NCBI GenBank assembly: GCA_963580245.1
Contig: CAUZJO010000019.1
Coordinates: 1 to 41,083, forward strand
DNA: 41,083 nucleotides
Reading direction: 5' to 3'
Source: CAUZJO01 sp963580245
GTDB taxonomy: Bacteria > Sumerlaeota > Sumerlaeia > MVZB01
Below the pieces are notes generated by a model, which saw nothing but the letters and a program-made list of their open reading frames with translations, was not told where the DNA came from and did not search any database. The position numbers and the translations under genes were made by a program. This document shows positions 25,595-35,408 of the stretch, piece after piece (position 1 is the stretch's first letter; the number at the start of each line of letters is the position of its first letter).

Positions 25595-26460
25595 GACGGT
25601 CTCGCCTCCGCCGCGGCGACGGCCTCTCGGGCGGCTTGGACGAGCATCTCGGTCTCGGGCGACGCGGACTCAATCACTGCTCCGTTCGCCAGGGAAAGCC
25701 ACTCGAGCCGTTGACGGGTTGTCGGACCGATGGCAACCCAGATGACCCCCTCCAGCAGGCCCTTTACATTGATCGTCGATTCGGCGATCGCATCGACGGC
25801 CGAGGGAGAACTGACAAGCAGGATCGCCTTGGGTTTCTCCAATGATCCTCCGCGAGCCCGGCATAACTGTTCCAACCGGCAGTGCAGCCCAGCCAGACCC
25901 GAGGGGGACGGGATCGTCTCGTAAATCGGGACGAATTCGACGCTCAGGCCCCGCGCGGCCAGCCCCTGCCTCAGTTCGGGGCGCGACTGCGCGGAGCCGA
26001 CGATGCCGACCGGTTCACCGGGTTTGGCGGGCAGGGCCTGAGCCAACGCGGCGCCGGCAGGTCGCGGGGACTCGAATTCCGGCCGACGGCCGTGGCTTGC
26101 CAGTGCCCTGGCCGAGCCGGCACCGATCGTCGCCAGGCGAATGGACCCTAAAGGATCCGGCCCCTGCCCCGGCGACCCGAGTACCTCGAAGAGGGCCCGA
26201 ATCGCGGTGGGGCTGGGCAAAACCAGCCACCCGTCATCGGCTCTCAATCGGCGCAGGAGGGAATCCAACCGCTCCCGGTTCTCATCGACGAGGCTCGAGA
26301 ATTCGATGGCCGGTGTCAGGACGGCAGCGACCCCCGCTTGACGGAAGGCATTCAGAACGGGCTCGGCGTTTTCGGCGGGTCGGGTGATCAGGACCGTCCA
26401 GCCCGACAAGGACGGGCCGGGTTGAGGCGAGGGCGATCGTTTCGCTTGAGTCCGGTCCAT
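25591..26460 (-). CDS. hemD: Uroporphyrinogen-III synthase
   Basis: Cyclises hydroxymethylbilane to uroporphyrinogen III. HemD sequences are poorly conserved; the 289-residue protein shows the usual two-domain pattern, with VLITRPAENAEPVLNAFRQAG at the start, TPAIEF, LVLPSPTAIRALFE, and the second half with FVPIYETIPSP, LLVSSPSAVDAIAE and VAIGPTTRQRL. The position directly after hemC supports the call. It starts the base after the hemC stop and overlaps the histidine kinase start by four bases. Confidence 0.9.
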   Translation of the reverse strand: MDRTQAKRSPSPQPGPSLSGWTVLITRPAENAEPVLNAFRQAGVAAVLTPAIEFSSLVDENRERLDSLLRRLRADDGWLVLPSPTAIRALFEVLGSPGQGPDPLGSIRLATIGAGSARALASHGRRPEFESPRPAGAALAQALPAKPGEPVGIVGSAQSRPELRQGLAARGLSVEFVPIYETIPSPSGLAGLHCRLEQLCRARGGSLEKPKAILLVSSPSAVDAIAESTINVKGLLEGVIWVAIGPTTRQRLEWLSLANGAVIESASPETEMLVQAAREAVAAAEARPS

Positions 26461-27411
26461 TTATGTCGCCTGAATCCCGTCCGACGAACTGGGGTTGAGC
26501 GTCGCGAGAATTTCCGGCGGGGCCTCCTCGATCATCTCGCGCGCCACCTTCTCGGCCTCGCCGACCAGGTCCTCGGCGTCGAGCGGATAGAGCTCCCGGC
26601 GCATCACATGGTTCCCATCGGGGCTGGCCAACGTTGTCCATAACCGCCAGGCACCGGCTACCGGCTCGGCCAGAACGCCGGCCGGCGTCCGGCAGCCCCC
26701 ACCGATCCGCTCGAGAAAGCGGCGCTCGGCCTCGCCCGCCAAACGCGAGGGAGGATGCTCGAGCCGTTTGAACAGGTCAACGTGATCGCCCGCGCGGGAC
26801 TCGATGGCCAACGCTCCCTGGCCCATCGGCGGGGTGATCTTGTCGGGCGCGAACTGGGCGGTGAGCTGGTCCTCCAGCCCTAGACGGCGCAAACCCGCAA
26901 CCGCGAGCAACGTGGCCTCGGCCTCCCCCTCGCGGACCTTTCGCAGCCGGGTGGTGACGTTGCCGCGGATGTTCGTGATGACCAGATCCTGACGCAGCGA
27001 ACGGACCTGCGCGGCCCGCCGCAGGCTGCCCGTCGCCACGCGCGCCCCTCGGGGCAACTCCTCGAGGGTAAGGCCCTGAGGTTGAAACCAACCGTCCAGC
27101 GGACACTCGCGTTGGGTCACGGCGGCAAGCTCCAGACCCGGCGGCAGGCTCGTCGGTAGGTCTTTGAGGCTGTGGACGGCCAGGTCGATATGACCGGCCA
27201 GCAACGCCTCTTCGATCTCCTTGGTAAAAATCCCCTTGGTATCCATCTGACCGAACGCGGTCCGTTGGTCGAGGTCGCCGGTCGTCTTGATGACAATGAT
27301 TTCAACCCGCCGGCCCAACTCGCGCAAGCGTTCGGCGATGTGATCGGCCTGCCATCGGGCCAGTTGGCTGCCGCGCGCGCCGATGCGCAGCGTCTGGGGA
27401 TCGTTACTCAT
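26461..27411 (-). CDS. hemC: Hydroxymethylbilane synthase
   Basis: Joins four porphobilinogen units into the linear tetrapyrrole. The 316-residue protein has RIGARGSQLARWQADH near the start, KEIEEALLAGHIDLAVHSLKDLP, GNVTTRLRKV, and the dipyrromethane-attachment Cys in GGGCRTPAGV. ATG 27411 is chosen because GGAGGAAG lies just upstream; a TTG five codons earlier is less likely. First gene of the hemC-hemD-kinase unit. Confidence 0.95.
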   Translation of the reverse strand: MSNDPQTLRIGARGSQLARWQADHIAERLRELGRRVEIIVIKTTGDLDQRTAFGQMDTKGIFTKEIEEALLAGHIDLAVHSLKDLPTSLPPGLELAAVTQRECPLDGWFQPQGLTLEELPRGARVATGSLRRAAQVRSLRQDLVITNIRGNVTTRLRKVREGEAEATLLAVAGLRRLGLEDQLTAQFAPDKITPPMGQGALAIESRAGDHVDLFKRLEHPPSRLAGEAERRFLERIGGGCRTPAGVLAEPVAGAWRLWTTLASPDGNHVMRRELYPLDAEDLVGEAEKVAREMIEEAPPEILATLNPSSSDGIQAT

Positions 27412-27757
27412 TGGTGCTTCCTCCAACCGGTTTGATCGGAGCGGCTTCTTGTCGACGCCGGGGTCGCCCGTTGTCTAGGATCATCGAAAACCCTCCCCTA
27501 TACACACCGAGACCGTCCCATCAGATTCTCTCGAAAACGTGACGGCTCGGTTGCGGTCCCCGTGCGATTCGGCTTCATTCTAGCAACTTGCCGCCTTCCG
27601 ATCAAAAAGAGAGAAGCCAAATCGCTTGCCAATGAGTCGGGGGCATCCTAGAGTCAGGCGGTCTATATCGTGTGAATTCACGAACCCGCCCAACGGTCTT
27701 GGGACCGGACGGCCATGGATATAGAACCTGCACATGCGATGAAAAAGTTGGCATTCG
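27412..27757. other. Intergenic region between divergent hemC and leuB-like genes
   Basis: About 345 bases with promoters expected for both sides. Apart from the candidate at 27626-27654 facing right, I see no gene, hairpin or repeat that stands out. Confidence 0.5.
27626..27654 (+). promoter_or_regulatory. Candidate promoter for leuB-like gene
   Basis: TTGCCA (27626-27631) and TAGAGT (27649-27654) with an ideal 17-bp spacer, about 100 bases before the ATG at 27758. Five of six and four of six bases match the sigma-70 consensus. Confidence 0.4.
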
Positions 27758-28873
27758 ATGGGCAAGACTTACAAAATCGCGATGATTCCGGGTGATGGGA
27801 CGGGGCCGGAGGTGGTGGCCGAAGGGGTAAAGGTGCTGCGGGCCGCCCAGGAGAAGTTTGGCTTCAAACTGGAGACGGCGGAGTTCGATTTCGGCGGCGA
27901 GCGCTACAAACGGACCGGCGAGACCCTGCCCGACCAGGCGATCGAGGACCTGCGGGCGTTCGACGCCATCTACCTGGGCGCGATCGGCCATCCCGATGTG
28001 AAACCCGGAATCCTGGAAAAGGGCATCCTGCTCAAGGCACGATTCGCGCTGGACCAGTACATCAACCTGCGACCGGTCAAGCTCTACCCCGGCGTCGAAA
28101 CGCCCATCAAGGACAAGGGGCCGAACGAGATCAACTTCACGGTCGTGCGCGAGAACACCGAGGGTCTCTACGCAGGAACCGGGGGCAGCCTGAAGAAGGG
28201 GACTCCCGACGAGGTCGCGATCCAGACGTCGGTCAACACGCGCAAGGGGGTCGAGCGTTGTCTGCGCTTCGCCTTCCGTTATTGTCAGCGCCTGCACGAG
28301 GACGGCCCGTGGGGCGGCCTGTCTCAGGAAGATGTCCAGTCCGGTAAATCGGGGCAGGTCACGTTGGTGGGGAAGACCAACGTGCTGACGTTCGCGTTCG
28401 ACCTGTGGGAACGGACGTTTCACGCGGTCGGGGAAGCCGATTTCCCGGATATCAAACGCGATTACGCCCACGTCGATGCCACGTGCATGTGGTTCATCAA
28501 GAACCCCGAATGGTTCGACGTGATTGTGACCGACAACATGTTCGGCGATATCATCACCGACCTGGGCGCGATGATTCAGGGAGGCATGGGCGTGGCGGCG
28601 GGCGGCAACATCAATCCGGAGCCGGGGGGCGTCTCGATGTTCGAGCCGATCGGCGGCTCGGCGCCCAAGTACACCGGCCAAGGCGTCATCAACCCGGTCG
28701 CGGCGGTTTGCGCGGCGCAGATGATGTTGGACATCTTGGGCGAGCGTGAGGCGGCGGCGGCGGTCGAGCGCGCCGTGCAGGCAGTCATCGTCGAAAAACT
28801 GGAGAGCCTGGCCGCCGGGCGGATGGGCTTCTCAACCAGCCAGGTGGGCGACCTGATCGCCGAGCGCGTTTAG
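27758..28873 (+). CDS. leuB: Isopropylmalate/isocitrate dehydrogenase family, probably LeuB
   Basis: A 371-residue NAD(P)-dependent beta-decarboxylating dehydrogenase. Visible marks are IPGDGTGPEVVAEG at the start, YINLRPVKLYPG with substrate-binding Arg, VRENTEGLYAG with a catalytic-region Tyr, TDNMFGDIITDLGAMIQGG with the metal Asp residues, and EPIGGSAPKYTGQG. The GHPDVKPGILEKGILL stretch resembles LeuB of actinobacteria and planctomycetes. Leucine synthesis is the likeliest role, but isocitrate or related substrates are not ruled out by sequence. rpiB follows after 31 bases. Confidence 0.82.
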   Translation: MGKTYKIAMIPGDGTGPEVVAEGVKVLRAAQEKFGFKLETAEFDFGGERYKRTGETLPDQAIEDLRAFDAIYLGAIGHPDVKPGILEKGILLKARFALDQYINLRPVKLYPGVETPIKDKGPNEINFTVVRENTEGLYAGTGGSLKKGTPDEVAIQTSVNTRKGVERCLRFAFRYCQRLHEDGPWGGLSQEDVQSGKSGQVTLVGKTNVLTFAFDLWERTFHAVGEADFPDIKRDYAHVDATCMWFIKNPEWFDVIVTDNMFGDIITDLGAMIQGGMGVAAGGNINPEPGGVSMFEPIGGSAPKYTGQGVINPVAAVCAAQMMLDILGEREAAAAVERAVQAVIVEKLESLAAGRMGFSTSQVGDLIAERV

Positions 28874-28904
28874 CCGGGCGCGGCAAAGGCGGAAGAGCGA
28901 GTCG

Positions 28905-29357
28905 ATGAAGGTTTATATCTCGTCCGACCACGGAGGCCATGACTTCAAGGAAAGCATTAAGAAACACTTGGCGGCCACCGGGCATGAGGTGGTCGACGTG
29001 GGCAACCAGAAATACGACCCCGACGACCATTACCCCGATTATAATATCCCGATGGCCGAACGGGTGGCGGCGGAACCCGGAAGCCTCGGGATCGTGTTGG
29101 GGCGGTCGGGCAACGGCGAACAGATCGCGGCCAACAAGGTGCGCGGCATCCGCGCCGCGCTCTGTTTGAACGACGAGATGGCCCGCAAGGCCCGCGAGCA
29201 CAATGACGCGAATGTCCTGTCGCTGGGCGGCGATTACATCGACGTGGAGACGGCGTTGCGGTTGACGGACATCTTCCTGGCGACTCCGTTCAGCGGCGAG
29301 CAACGCCACCAGATTCGGATCGACAAGATGAAAGCGTATGAAACCGGGAAGGGTTGA
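28905..29357 (+). CDS. rpiB: Ribose-5-phosphate isomerase B
   Basis: Interconverts ribose-5-phosphate and ribulose-5-phosphate. The 150-residue protein begins VYISSDHGGHDFKE and has LGRSGNGEQIAANKVRGIRAAL, where the catalytic position is Glu (GNGE) rather than the Cys of enteric RpiB, as in the mycobacterial type. NVLSLGGDYI is the last conserved block. It could also be a sugar-phosphate isomerase of the LacA/B group, but the active site favours RpiB. Confidence 0.92.
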   Translation: MKVYISSDHGGHDFKESIKKHLAATGHEVVDVGNQKYDPDDHYPDYNIPMAERVAAEPGSLGIVLGRSGNGEQIAANKVRGIRAALCLNDEMARKAREHNDANVLSLGGDYIDVETALRLTDIFLATPFSGEQRHQIRIDKMKAYETGKG

Positions 29358-29514
29358 TCCACCCGCGAGACACGCTCATTGACGCCAAGAAAAACGAGAT
29401 ACCCATTCGCGAAGATCCGCGTGGCGCGTGGATCCATACCTTTTCCTCAATGGATTTAGCGGAACGGATTGGCGGGTCTCATGCGGGGCTGGATTCGTTT
29501 CGATCGAGGCATGG

Positions 29515-30363
29515 ATGATGCCGCCGAACGGTGAGACAAAGATTCATCCCACGGCCCTCGTCGACCCCAAGGCGGAACTGGGCGAAGGGGTGGAGGTTGG
29601 GCCGAACGCGATCATCGAAGCGGGTGTGAGGATTGGCGACCGAACGAAGGTCGGGCCGATGGTTCACATCCAGGGCGCGACCGAGATCGGGCCGGACAAT
29701 GTGATTTACACGGCCGCGATGATCGGCTTCCCACCGCAGTTCTTGGGGTTTGACGGCTCGCCCACGCGGCTCGTCATCGGCGCGCGCAACACGATCCGCG
29801 AACTGGTCACGATCCACCGCGGACTCAAAATGGAAGAGGGCTCCACGCGCGTCGGCGATGACAACTTCCTCATGACCGGCTCGCACGTCGCGCACGACTG
29901 CCAAATCGGCAATCATGTGATCATGGTCAACGGGGCCCTGCTGGCGGGGCACGTCGAGGTGGGCGATCGCGCGTTCCTATCGGGCAACACCGCCTTCCAC
30001 CAATTCGTTCGCGTCGGGAAGTTGGCGATGGTCAGCGGGCTGGCCCGCGTGAACAAGGACGTTCCCCCATACGCCATCGCGGAGGGTCATCCGGCGCACA
30101 TCCGAGGCGTCAACTCCGTCGGCATGCGCCGGGCGGGACTTGGCCCGGCGGTGCGAATGGAGATCAAGCGCGTTTTGCAACGGATCAATCAACCCGGGAG
30201 AAATCCCAGTGAGATGCTCGATGAACTCAACTCGGAGGACTACGGCACCGAAGTTCAGGGTTTGATCGAGTTTTATCGAACCAGCAAACGGGGGGTGCTG
30301 CCGTTCACCATCCAAGACTCAACGGCTGCAACTCGTGAAAAACACGAAAAGGACGAGGATTGA
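29515..30363 (+). CDS. lpxA: UDP-N-acetylglucosamine acyltransferase
   Basis: First step of lipid A synthesis: moves a hydroxyacyl chain from ACP to UDP-GlcNAc. The 282-residue protein is a left-handed beta helix built of hexapeptides (IHPTALVDP, VEVGPNAIIEAGVRIG), with the catalytic His in GSHVAHDCQIGNH and the family tail from VNSVGMRRAG. The start at 29515 follows GAGG at a proper distance; the frame runs further upstream without similarity. Presence implies an LPS-type outer membrane. No other lpx gene is adjacent. Confidence 0.92.
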   Translation: MMPPNGETKIHPTALVDPKAELGEGVEVGPNAIIEAGVRIGDRTKVGPMVHIQGATEIGPDNVIYTAAMIGFPPQFLGFDGSPTRLVIGARNTIRELVTIHRGLKMEEGSTRVGDDNFLMTGSHVAHDCQIGNHVIMVNGALLAGHVEVGDRAFLSGNTAFHQFVRVGKLAMVSGLARVNKDVPPYAIAEGHPAHIRGVNSVGMRRAGLGPAVRMEIKRVLQRINQPGRNPSEMLDELNSEDYGTEVQGLIEFYRTSKRGVLPFTIQDSTAATREKHEKDED

Positions 30364-30396
30364 GTAAGGTCGGGCGGGCACTCACCGCAGCGCGGT

Positions 30397-30861
30397 CTAA
30401 TCGGCCTGATCTTGACTGAGGGTTCCCAGGATCTGGATCTGGCCCGCTTCAGCCGCCACATCGCGGGCCGTCCGCTCATTCGAGTCTTTGATAGCCATAT
30501 CGGCCCCGTGACCAATTAACAGTTCGGCGACTTCCACGTGACCCTTCTCGGCCGCGTGGAACAGCGGCGTCCAGCCCGAAGCCGTCTCTACCGCATTGAC
30601 GTCGGCTTTATTTTCGATCAGGACCTGAACGATTTCGACGTTTCCGCGCGAGGCGGCGAGGTCAAGCGGGGAGACTCCGTCATCGTTCTTCCCGTTGACG
30701 TCGGCGCCCATCCAGACCGCCCGCTTAACCCGCCCGGCGTCCCCCTTGTCGACCGACTCGAAAATGTCCTCCGTCTTCGCGCAGCCAACGGCCAAGAGGC
30801 ATAGAATCAGAGCCGCAAGCGGAACGGCAACGACGAGTTAAACGCGGTCAGTCGCTCTCAT
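30397..30861 (-). pseudogene. Ankyrin-repeat lipoprotein with in-frame stop in the signal peptide
   Basis: ATG 30861, with AGGAGC properly spaced upstream, opens MRATDRV, then TAA at 30838-30840, then in the same frame LVVAVPLAALILCLLAVGC, an ideal lipoprotein signal peptide ending in a lipobox Cys. The rest (132 residues from a TTG at 30795) holds about four ankyrin repeats (DGVSPLDLAASRGNVEIVQVLI, GWTPLFHAAEKGHVEVAELLI). The stop therefore cuts off what reads as one intact gene. Either it is a recent nonsense mutation, a base-call error, or the protein is made from an internal start without its signal. Confidence 0.72.
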
Positions 30862-30935
30862 GGTTGCTCCTATTGCTCGGGAGCCCCAGCTATCCAAGTT
30901 ACAGATGAAGGCAATTCCTCCAGCCAAGGCCGTCT

Positions 30936-32282
30936 CTAAACCCGGCTTTCATCGGCGAAATGGTTTCTGAGCGCCCATAAACCCTGCCCTGGATCGCGAA
31001 CGAAGAAGACCTTTTCGCCGCTCACGTCATTGAAACCGTCACTCATTCGGTCCGGACCATATCGTGCAAGGGCCTGAGATAAATCGGCCCAATCGCAGCC
31101 GACTCCCTCGATTTCCTCGCGCGTGAGAAGCCCCGGCGCATAAACGATGCGGAACCGGCCTTCGCTGGAACCGTGGATGAGATGGGCCGCCGCAGCCAGG
31201 TTGTCCCTTAAATCCTCGTCCCGGTCCACCCAACGCAGGATTTCATCCGTGCCTCGATATCCAAAACGGCGGATCAGCGCGTCGAACCGCGCGTCTTCGC
31301 CGAAGGCCGCGAGACCGGGCGCGAGGATCATCAACTCCCCGCCATCGGCCATCGCCATCCGCAGCCGATAGACCGCCTTCGCGCCGAGCCAGGTGGCTTT
31401 GTATTTCTTGGGATCGAGATAGACGACGGCCTGCTCGATCGGCCGATCGAGCAGGTTTATGTTGACCTTCCGGCTCAAGCGCGCGGCTTCGACGAACGGC
31501 TCCCTCCCCTCGCCGATGAACAGACCGCGCATGACCAGCTTCCCGGCCTCCGAACGGTCCATCACGCTCTGGACGTAGAAGAGAGGGAGGCCGCCCAGGA
31601 ATCGTTCGGCGGCCCAGTCGATCACGCGGCGCACGGGCGTCTCGATGCGGCCCATGATCCGTTCCATCCCAAAGACGGCGCCTAGAAAATGCGACTTGTC
31701 GATCATGTCCTTGCCGCCGGCGCCGATCAGCAGGTTCTTGGCGTGATTGGCCATCCCGATGACCTCATGGGGGACGACCTGGCCAACCGAAAGGATCAAG
31801 TCGTAATCACCCTCGAGGACAAGCCGGTTGATTTCGGCCCGGATCGTGTAATGGAGTCGCCCTTCGGAGACCGCTTCGATCAGTTCGCGGGGAATATCAC
31901 CCAACAACTTCGTTCCGCCGCGCCAATCGTGAACATGGAAGCGCTCCTTGGGGATTCCGCCGTACATCCGTCCCAACTCGGCGTCGCTCATCGGACGGTG
32001 CGTCCCGACGGTAGGCAGGATGTCAACCTCGGCGGCCGGGCCGGTCAGGAGGTCATGGATGATCGAGGTGAGCACGCCGGCGCCCGAATCAAGCCGACTC
32101 ATATCCGGGGCCAGAACGAGCACGCGCCGGCGGCGGCTCGATCCGATCACAGGCCTCAGTGCCTCGGTCAGTAGTTCGCGTTGCTCCTCGCGGCCGATCT
32201 CGACATCGACCCCGCCGCGGCCCAGCATGAGGTTTTGCATCAGTGCCATGCGAGTCTTATCCGGCCGTTTGGATTCGGTCAC
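30936..32282 (-). CDS. LarA-like (DUF2088) lactate racemase domain protein
   Basis: A 448-residue protein of the LarA family of nickel-pincer isomerases. The first half has LVLAPDMSRLDSGAG, VGTHRPMSDAEL (His95), HDWRGGTK (His118), GQVVPHEVIGMANHAKNLLIGAGGK with K191 at the place of the pincer-bearing Lys. The match to true LarA is partial, so it may act on another 2-hydroxy acid, or not be an enzyme. The start is GTG 32282, overlapping the HAD gene stop (GTGA); a Met at residue 12 (ATG 32249) is an alternative. larB lies 8 kb away at 21869. Confidence 0.82.
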   Translation of the reverse strand: MTESKRPDKTRMALMQNLMLGRGGVDVEIGREEQRELLTEALRPVIGSSRRRRVLVLAPDMSRLDSGAGVLTSIIHDLLTGPAAEVDILPTVGTHRPMSDAELGRMYGGIPKERFHVHDWRGGTKLLGDIPRELIEAVSEGRLHYTIRAEINRLVLEGDYDLILSVGQVVPHEVIGMANHAKNLLIGAGGKDMIDKSHFLGAVFGMERIMGRIETPVRRVIDWAAERFLGGLPLFYVQSVMDRSEAGKLVMRGLFIGEGREPFVEAARLSRKVNINLLDRPIEQAVVYLDPKKYKATWLGAKAVYRLRMAMADGGELMILAPGLAAFGEDARFDALIRRFGYRGTDEILRWVDRDEDLRDNLAAAAHLIHGSSEGRFRIVYAPGLLTREEIEGVGCDWADLSQALARYGPDRMSDGFNDVSGEKVFFVRDPGQGLWALRNHFADESRV

Positions 32283-33181
32283 GCCCCCTGTTTGGCATCC
32301 GCGGCCCACGGTGGCCGTTCGGGCAGGCGAGCCTCGAACGACTCGATCAAGGCCGCCTCATAAGAACCCGCGTAACGGCCGCCAAGGAAACGGTCGCACG
32401 CGTCGTCCTTGAAGCGTTGCCAGGAACCCTCCTCGTCGCCGGGGTTGATGGGATAGAACGACGCGCCGACGGCCCGCGCGGCCCGCAGGTCGCCGGGAGC
32501 GTCGCCGATCACCAGCATATGGTCCGGCGGGTAACGCCCCGCCGCCGTCCGTTTCAGGATGTCGGCCTTGCCGCCCATCTCCTGCCCGACGATCAGGCGG
32601 ACGTATGAGGCAATGCCGGAATCGGCCCACTCCTTGCCGAGGGCCTCCATCGGCGTTCCGCTGACAACGATGAGATCGGCCTTGCTTTGGAGGTCTTCCA
32701 GGCAGTCGCGCACGCGCGGAAATGGGGGCATCGCCTTGACGAACTCGTCGATGGCGGCGTTGACAGCCTCGCTCCACGCCAGCACCCGGCGCAAGGTCGG
32801 GTCACCCGTGCGCTCGAGCCGTTGCCTCAGCGAGTCGTTACTATGCGGCCCTTCGCTCTCAATGAATTCACGCAGAGGACGCATATCAGGCAGCTCGGGC
32901 ATCCGGGCGCGGACTTCGGGGCGCGTCTGGAGCAAGTCGAAAACCTTGACCAGGGCCGGCCAACGGTTCGCGCCGCGGTGCGCCGAATACAAATTGACAA
33001 ACTCATGCGTCTGGCGGACGTACTTTGAGATCGCCTGCAAACCCCAATGCTTGATCACGTTGGGAATGAAGCATTCCTTTTGCTTGATCTCCATCGTGTC
33101 GAAAACGCAGCCGTCCGAATCGATGCCGACGAAAAAATCCTTGGCGGGCTTGAAGTCGTCGAGCGCTTGGGGCGGTTCCAT
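32279..33181 (-). CDS. HAD-superfamily hydrolase
   Basis: A 300-residue cytoplasmic phosphatase-like protein. Motif I is VGIDSDGCVFDT with the nucleophile D21 and acid D23; motif II is VVSGTP; the Lys and motif IV (VIGDAPGDLRAA) follow. A large helical cap of about 120 residues lies between motifs I and II, which sets substrate choice. It is between a lipoprotein gene (2-base gap) and the LarA-like gene (overlapping), so these three probably form one operon. The substrate could be a phosphorylated 2-hydroxy acid, but that is a guess. Confidence 0.85.
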   Translation of the reverse strand: MEPPQALDDFKPAKDFFVGIDSDGCVFDTMEIKQKECFIPNVIKHWGLQAISKYVRQTHEFVNLYSAHRGANRWPALVKVFDLLQTRPEVRARMPELPDMRPLREFIESEGPHSNDSLRQRLERTGDPTLRRVLAWSEAVNAAIDEFVKAMPPFPRVRDCLEDLQSKADLIVVSGTPMEALGKEWADSGIASYVRLIVGQEMGGKADILKRTAAGRYPPDHMLVIGDAPGDLRAARAVGASFYPINPGDEEGSWQRFKDDACDRFLGGRYAGSYEAALIESFEARLPERPPWAADAKQGA

Positions 33182-33183
33182 CG

Positions 33184-33741
33184 CTATCTTGTCCCGTCTC
33201 GCTTTGCCCCTCGATCCTTGGGCGCAATCAAACTTTGATAATGGGCGATCTGTTTGTCGGCGTTCTTGAGCACGCGCTCGAAATCTCGCCGCCCCAATGG
33301 AGGTTCGCGTTTCAACAATTCACCGGCCACTTCACGAACCGACCGGCGGGCTTCCTCGGCGCCCGAAAGCGCGAAGGCCGCCTCGGTGAACGAGTGAAAA
33401 TGTCGATGGGTCATCTTTTGATGATAGTCGCTCACGGGCGCTTCGAGCAAATAGACACGCAAGCCGCTGAGAAACTCGTCGGTCCGCTCTCGTTTCCCCT
33501 CATTTGGTGGCGACCCAACATTTTCGTCGTCGAGTTTTTGCTTCCCCGTCTCGTAGCGCCATTCAACGGCGAGCATGCGTTCATCATGCTTATTGTTTGG
33601 ATAGAGCCGTCCATGCAGGCGGTCCAAGTCGCGCAGCATCCGGTCCACCGACGGAGTCGGCTCGCGCTCGGAACAGGCGCAGCAGAGGCCGATGAAAAGC
33701 AGAGGCGCGAATCGTTTGACCATGAGAATCGTCTTGTTCAT
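33184..33741 (-). CDS. Putative lipoprotein of unknown function
   Basis: From ATG 33741 (MNKTILMVKRF) the 185-residue protein has a hydrophobic signal and a cluster of cysteines, LCCACSE, of which the last is a fair lipobox; a start at 33723 is also possible. The mature part is charged and helical, with RMLRDLDRLHGRLYP and DYHQKMTHRHFHSF. No family recognised. The next gene begins two bases after it, so it shares a transcript with the HAD and LarA-like genes. Confidence 0.65.
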   Translation of the reverse strand: MNKTILMVKRFAPLLFIGLCCACSEREPTPSVDRMLRDLDRLHGRLYPNNKHDERMLAVEWRYETGKQKLDDENVGSPPNEGKRERTDEFLSGLRVYLLEAPVSDYHQKMTHRHFHSFTEAAFALSGAEEARRSVREVAGELLKREPPLGRRDFERVLKNADKQIAHYQSLIAPKDRGAKRDGTR

Positions 33742-33846
33742 CGAGTGGCCGCAATCTAAACCATGCGCTCGCATGAACTATAGCGAACCCGCCTCCCGAT
33801 CGGCAAATACTCCTTCGGACCTCAACCCCTCCGAGGTTGGGAATAA

Positions 33847-34023
33847 CCCCGGGACGGATTTGGGGAAGCCGTTGTTTTCTGGTTAAAACCGGATATCTTC
33901 TCGCTGTTTCAAGGCGAACACTGGGACGACATGTGGGCGGAACTGAAACTGGGACTTTTCGTGCTCTGCTGCGGAGGGCTTGTTTACGGTGAATACCAGT
34001 TGATCGTTCAACATTTCATGTAA
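33847..34023 (+). pseudogene. Decayed copy of the small membrane-protein gene
   Basis: An open frame from the TAA at 33844 to the TAA at 34021-34023 reads as a protein with a membrane segment but has no ATG, GTG or TTG in its first 28 codons; the only start is ATG 33931 (30 residues, MWAELKLGL). Its sequence lines up with the next gene: FSLFQGEHWDD against LVSAIDGEYRE, and LVYGEYQLIVQHF against LVLGEYSFLIEFF. So it looks like a tandem duplicate that lost its 5' half. ATG 34025 of the intact copy follows one base after its stop. Confidence 0.55.
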
Positions 34024-34024
34024 G

Positions 34025-34303
34025 ATGGATCCTTATATCTATCTCATCCTCTTGGTCGTCAGCCTGCCTCTCTACCTGATCGTAACCCTCTGGTTATTCG
34101 GGGGATGGGTGGGCTTTGTGCAAGCGATCCTGTTCTTGTTTCAAGATGACCTGGTATCCGCCATTGACGGTGAGTATCGGGAGGGCCGACGAGCCACCTT
34201 TAAGCTTTTCATATCCGTCGTGTTATACGCGATTCTAGTCCTGGGCGAATATTCATTCCTCATCGAATTCTTCCCACGTTTAGTGGGCGTCGAGCCGGAA
34301 TGA
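34025..34303 (+). CDS. Small membrane protein of unknown function
   Basis: A 92-residue protein with two membrane segments, about residues 4-26 (hydrophobic, ending in LWLF) and about 59-80 (LFISVVLYAILVLGEYSFL), joined by an acidic cytoplasmic or periplasmic loop with FQDDLVSAIDGEYREGRR. No family recognised. It is preceded by a shorter related frame (33847-34023) and converges on recA, whose stop lies 11 bases away. Confidence 0.65.
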   Translation: MDPYIYLILLVVSLPLYLIVTLWLFGGWVGFVQAILFLFQDDLVSAIDGEYREGRRATFKLFISVVLYAILVLGEYSFLIEFFPRLVGVEPE

Positions 34304-34314
34304 CGGGGGAGTTC

Positions 34315-35382
<1,068 letters not shown>

Positions 35383-35408
35383 GATCGCTGCCCCCCTCGC
35401 CTATTGAT

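Noticed and set aside
27602..28681. 359-codon open frame opposite the leuB-like gene
   Set aside because: Antisense shadow; the plus strand encodes a complete dehydrogenase.
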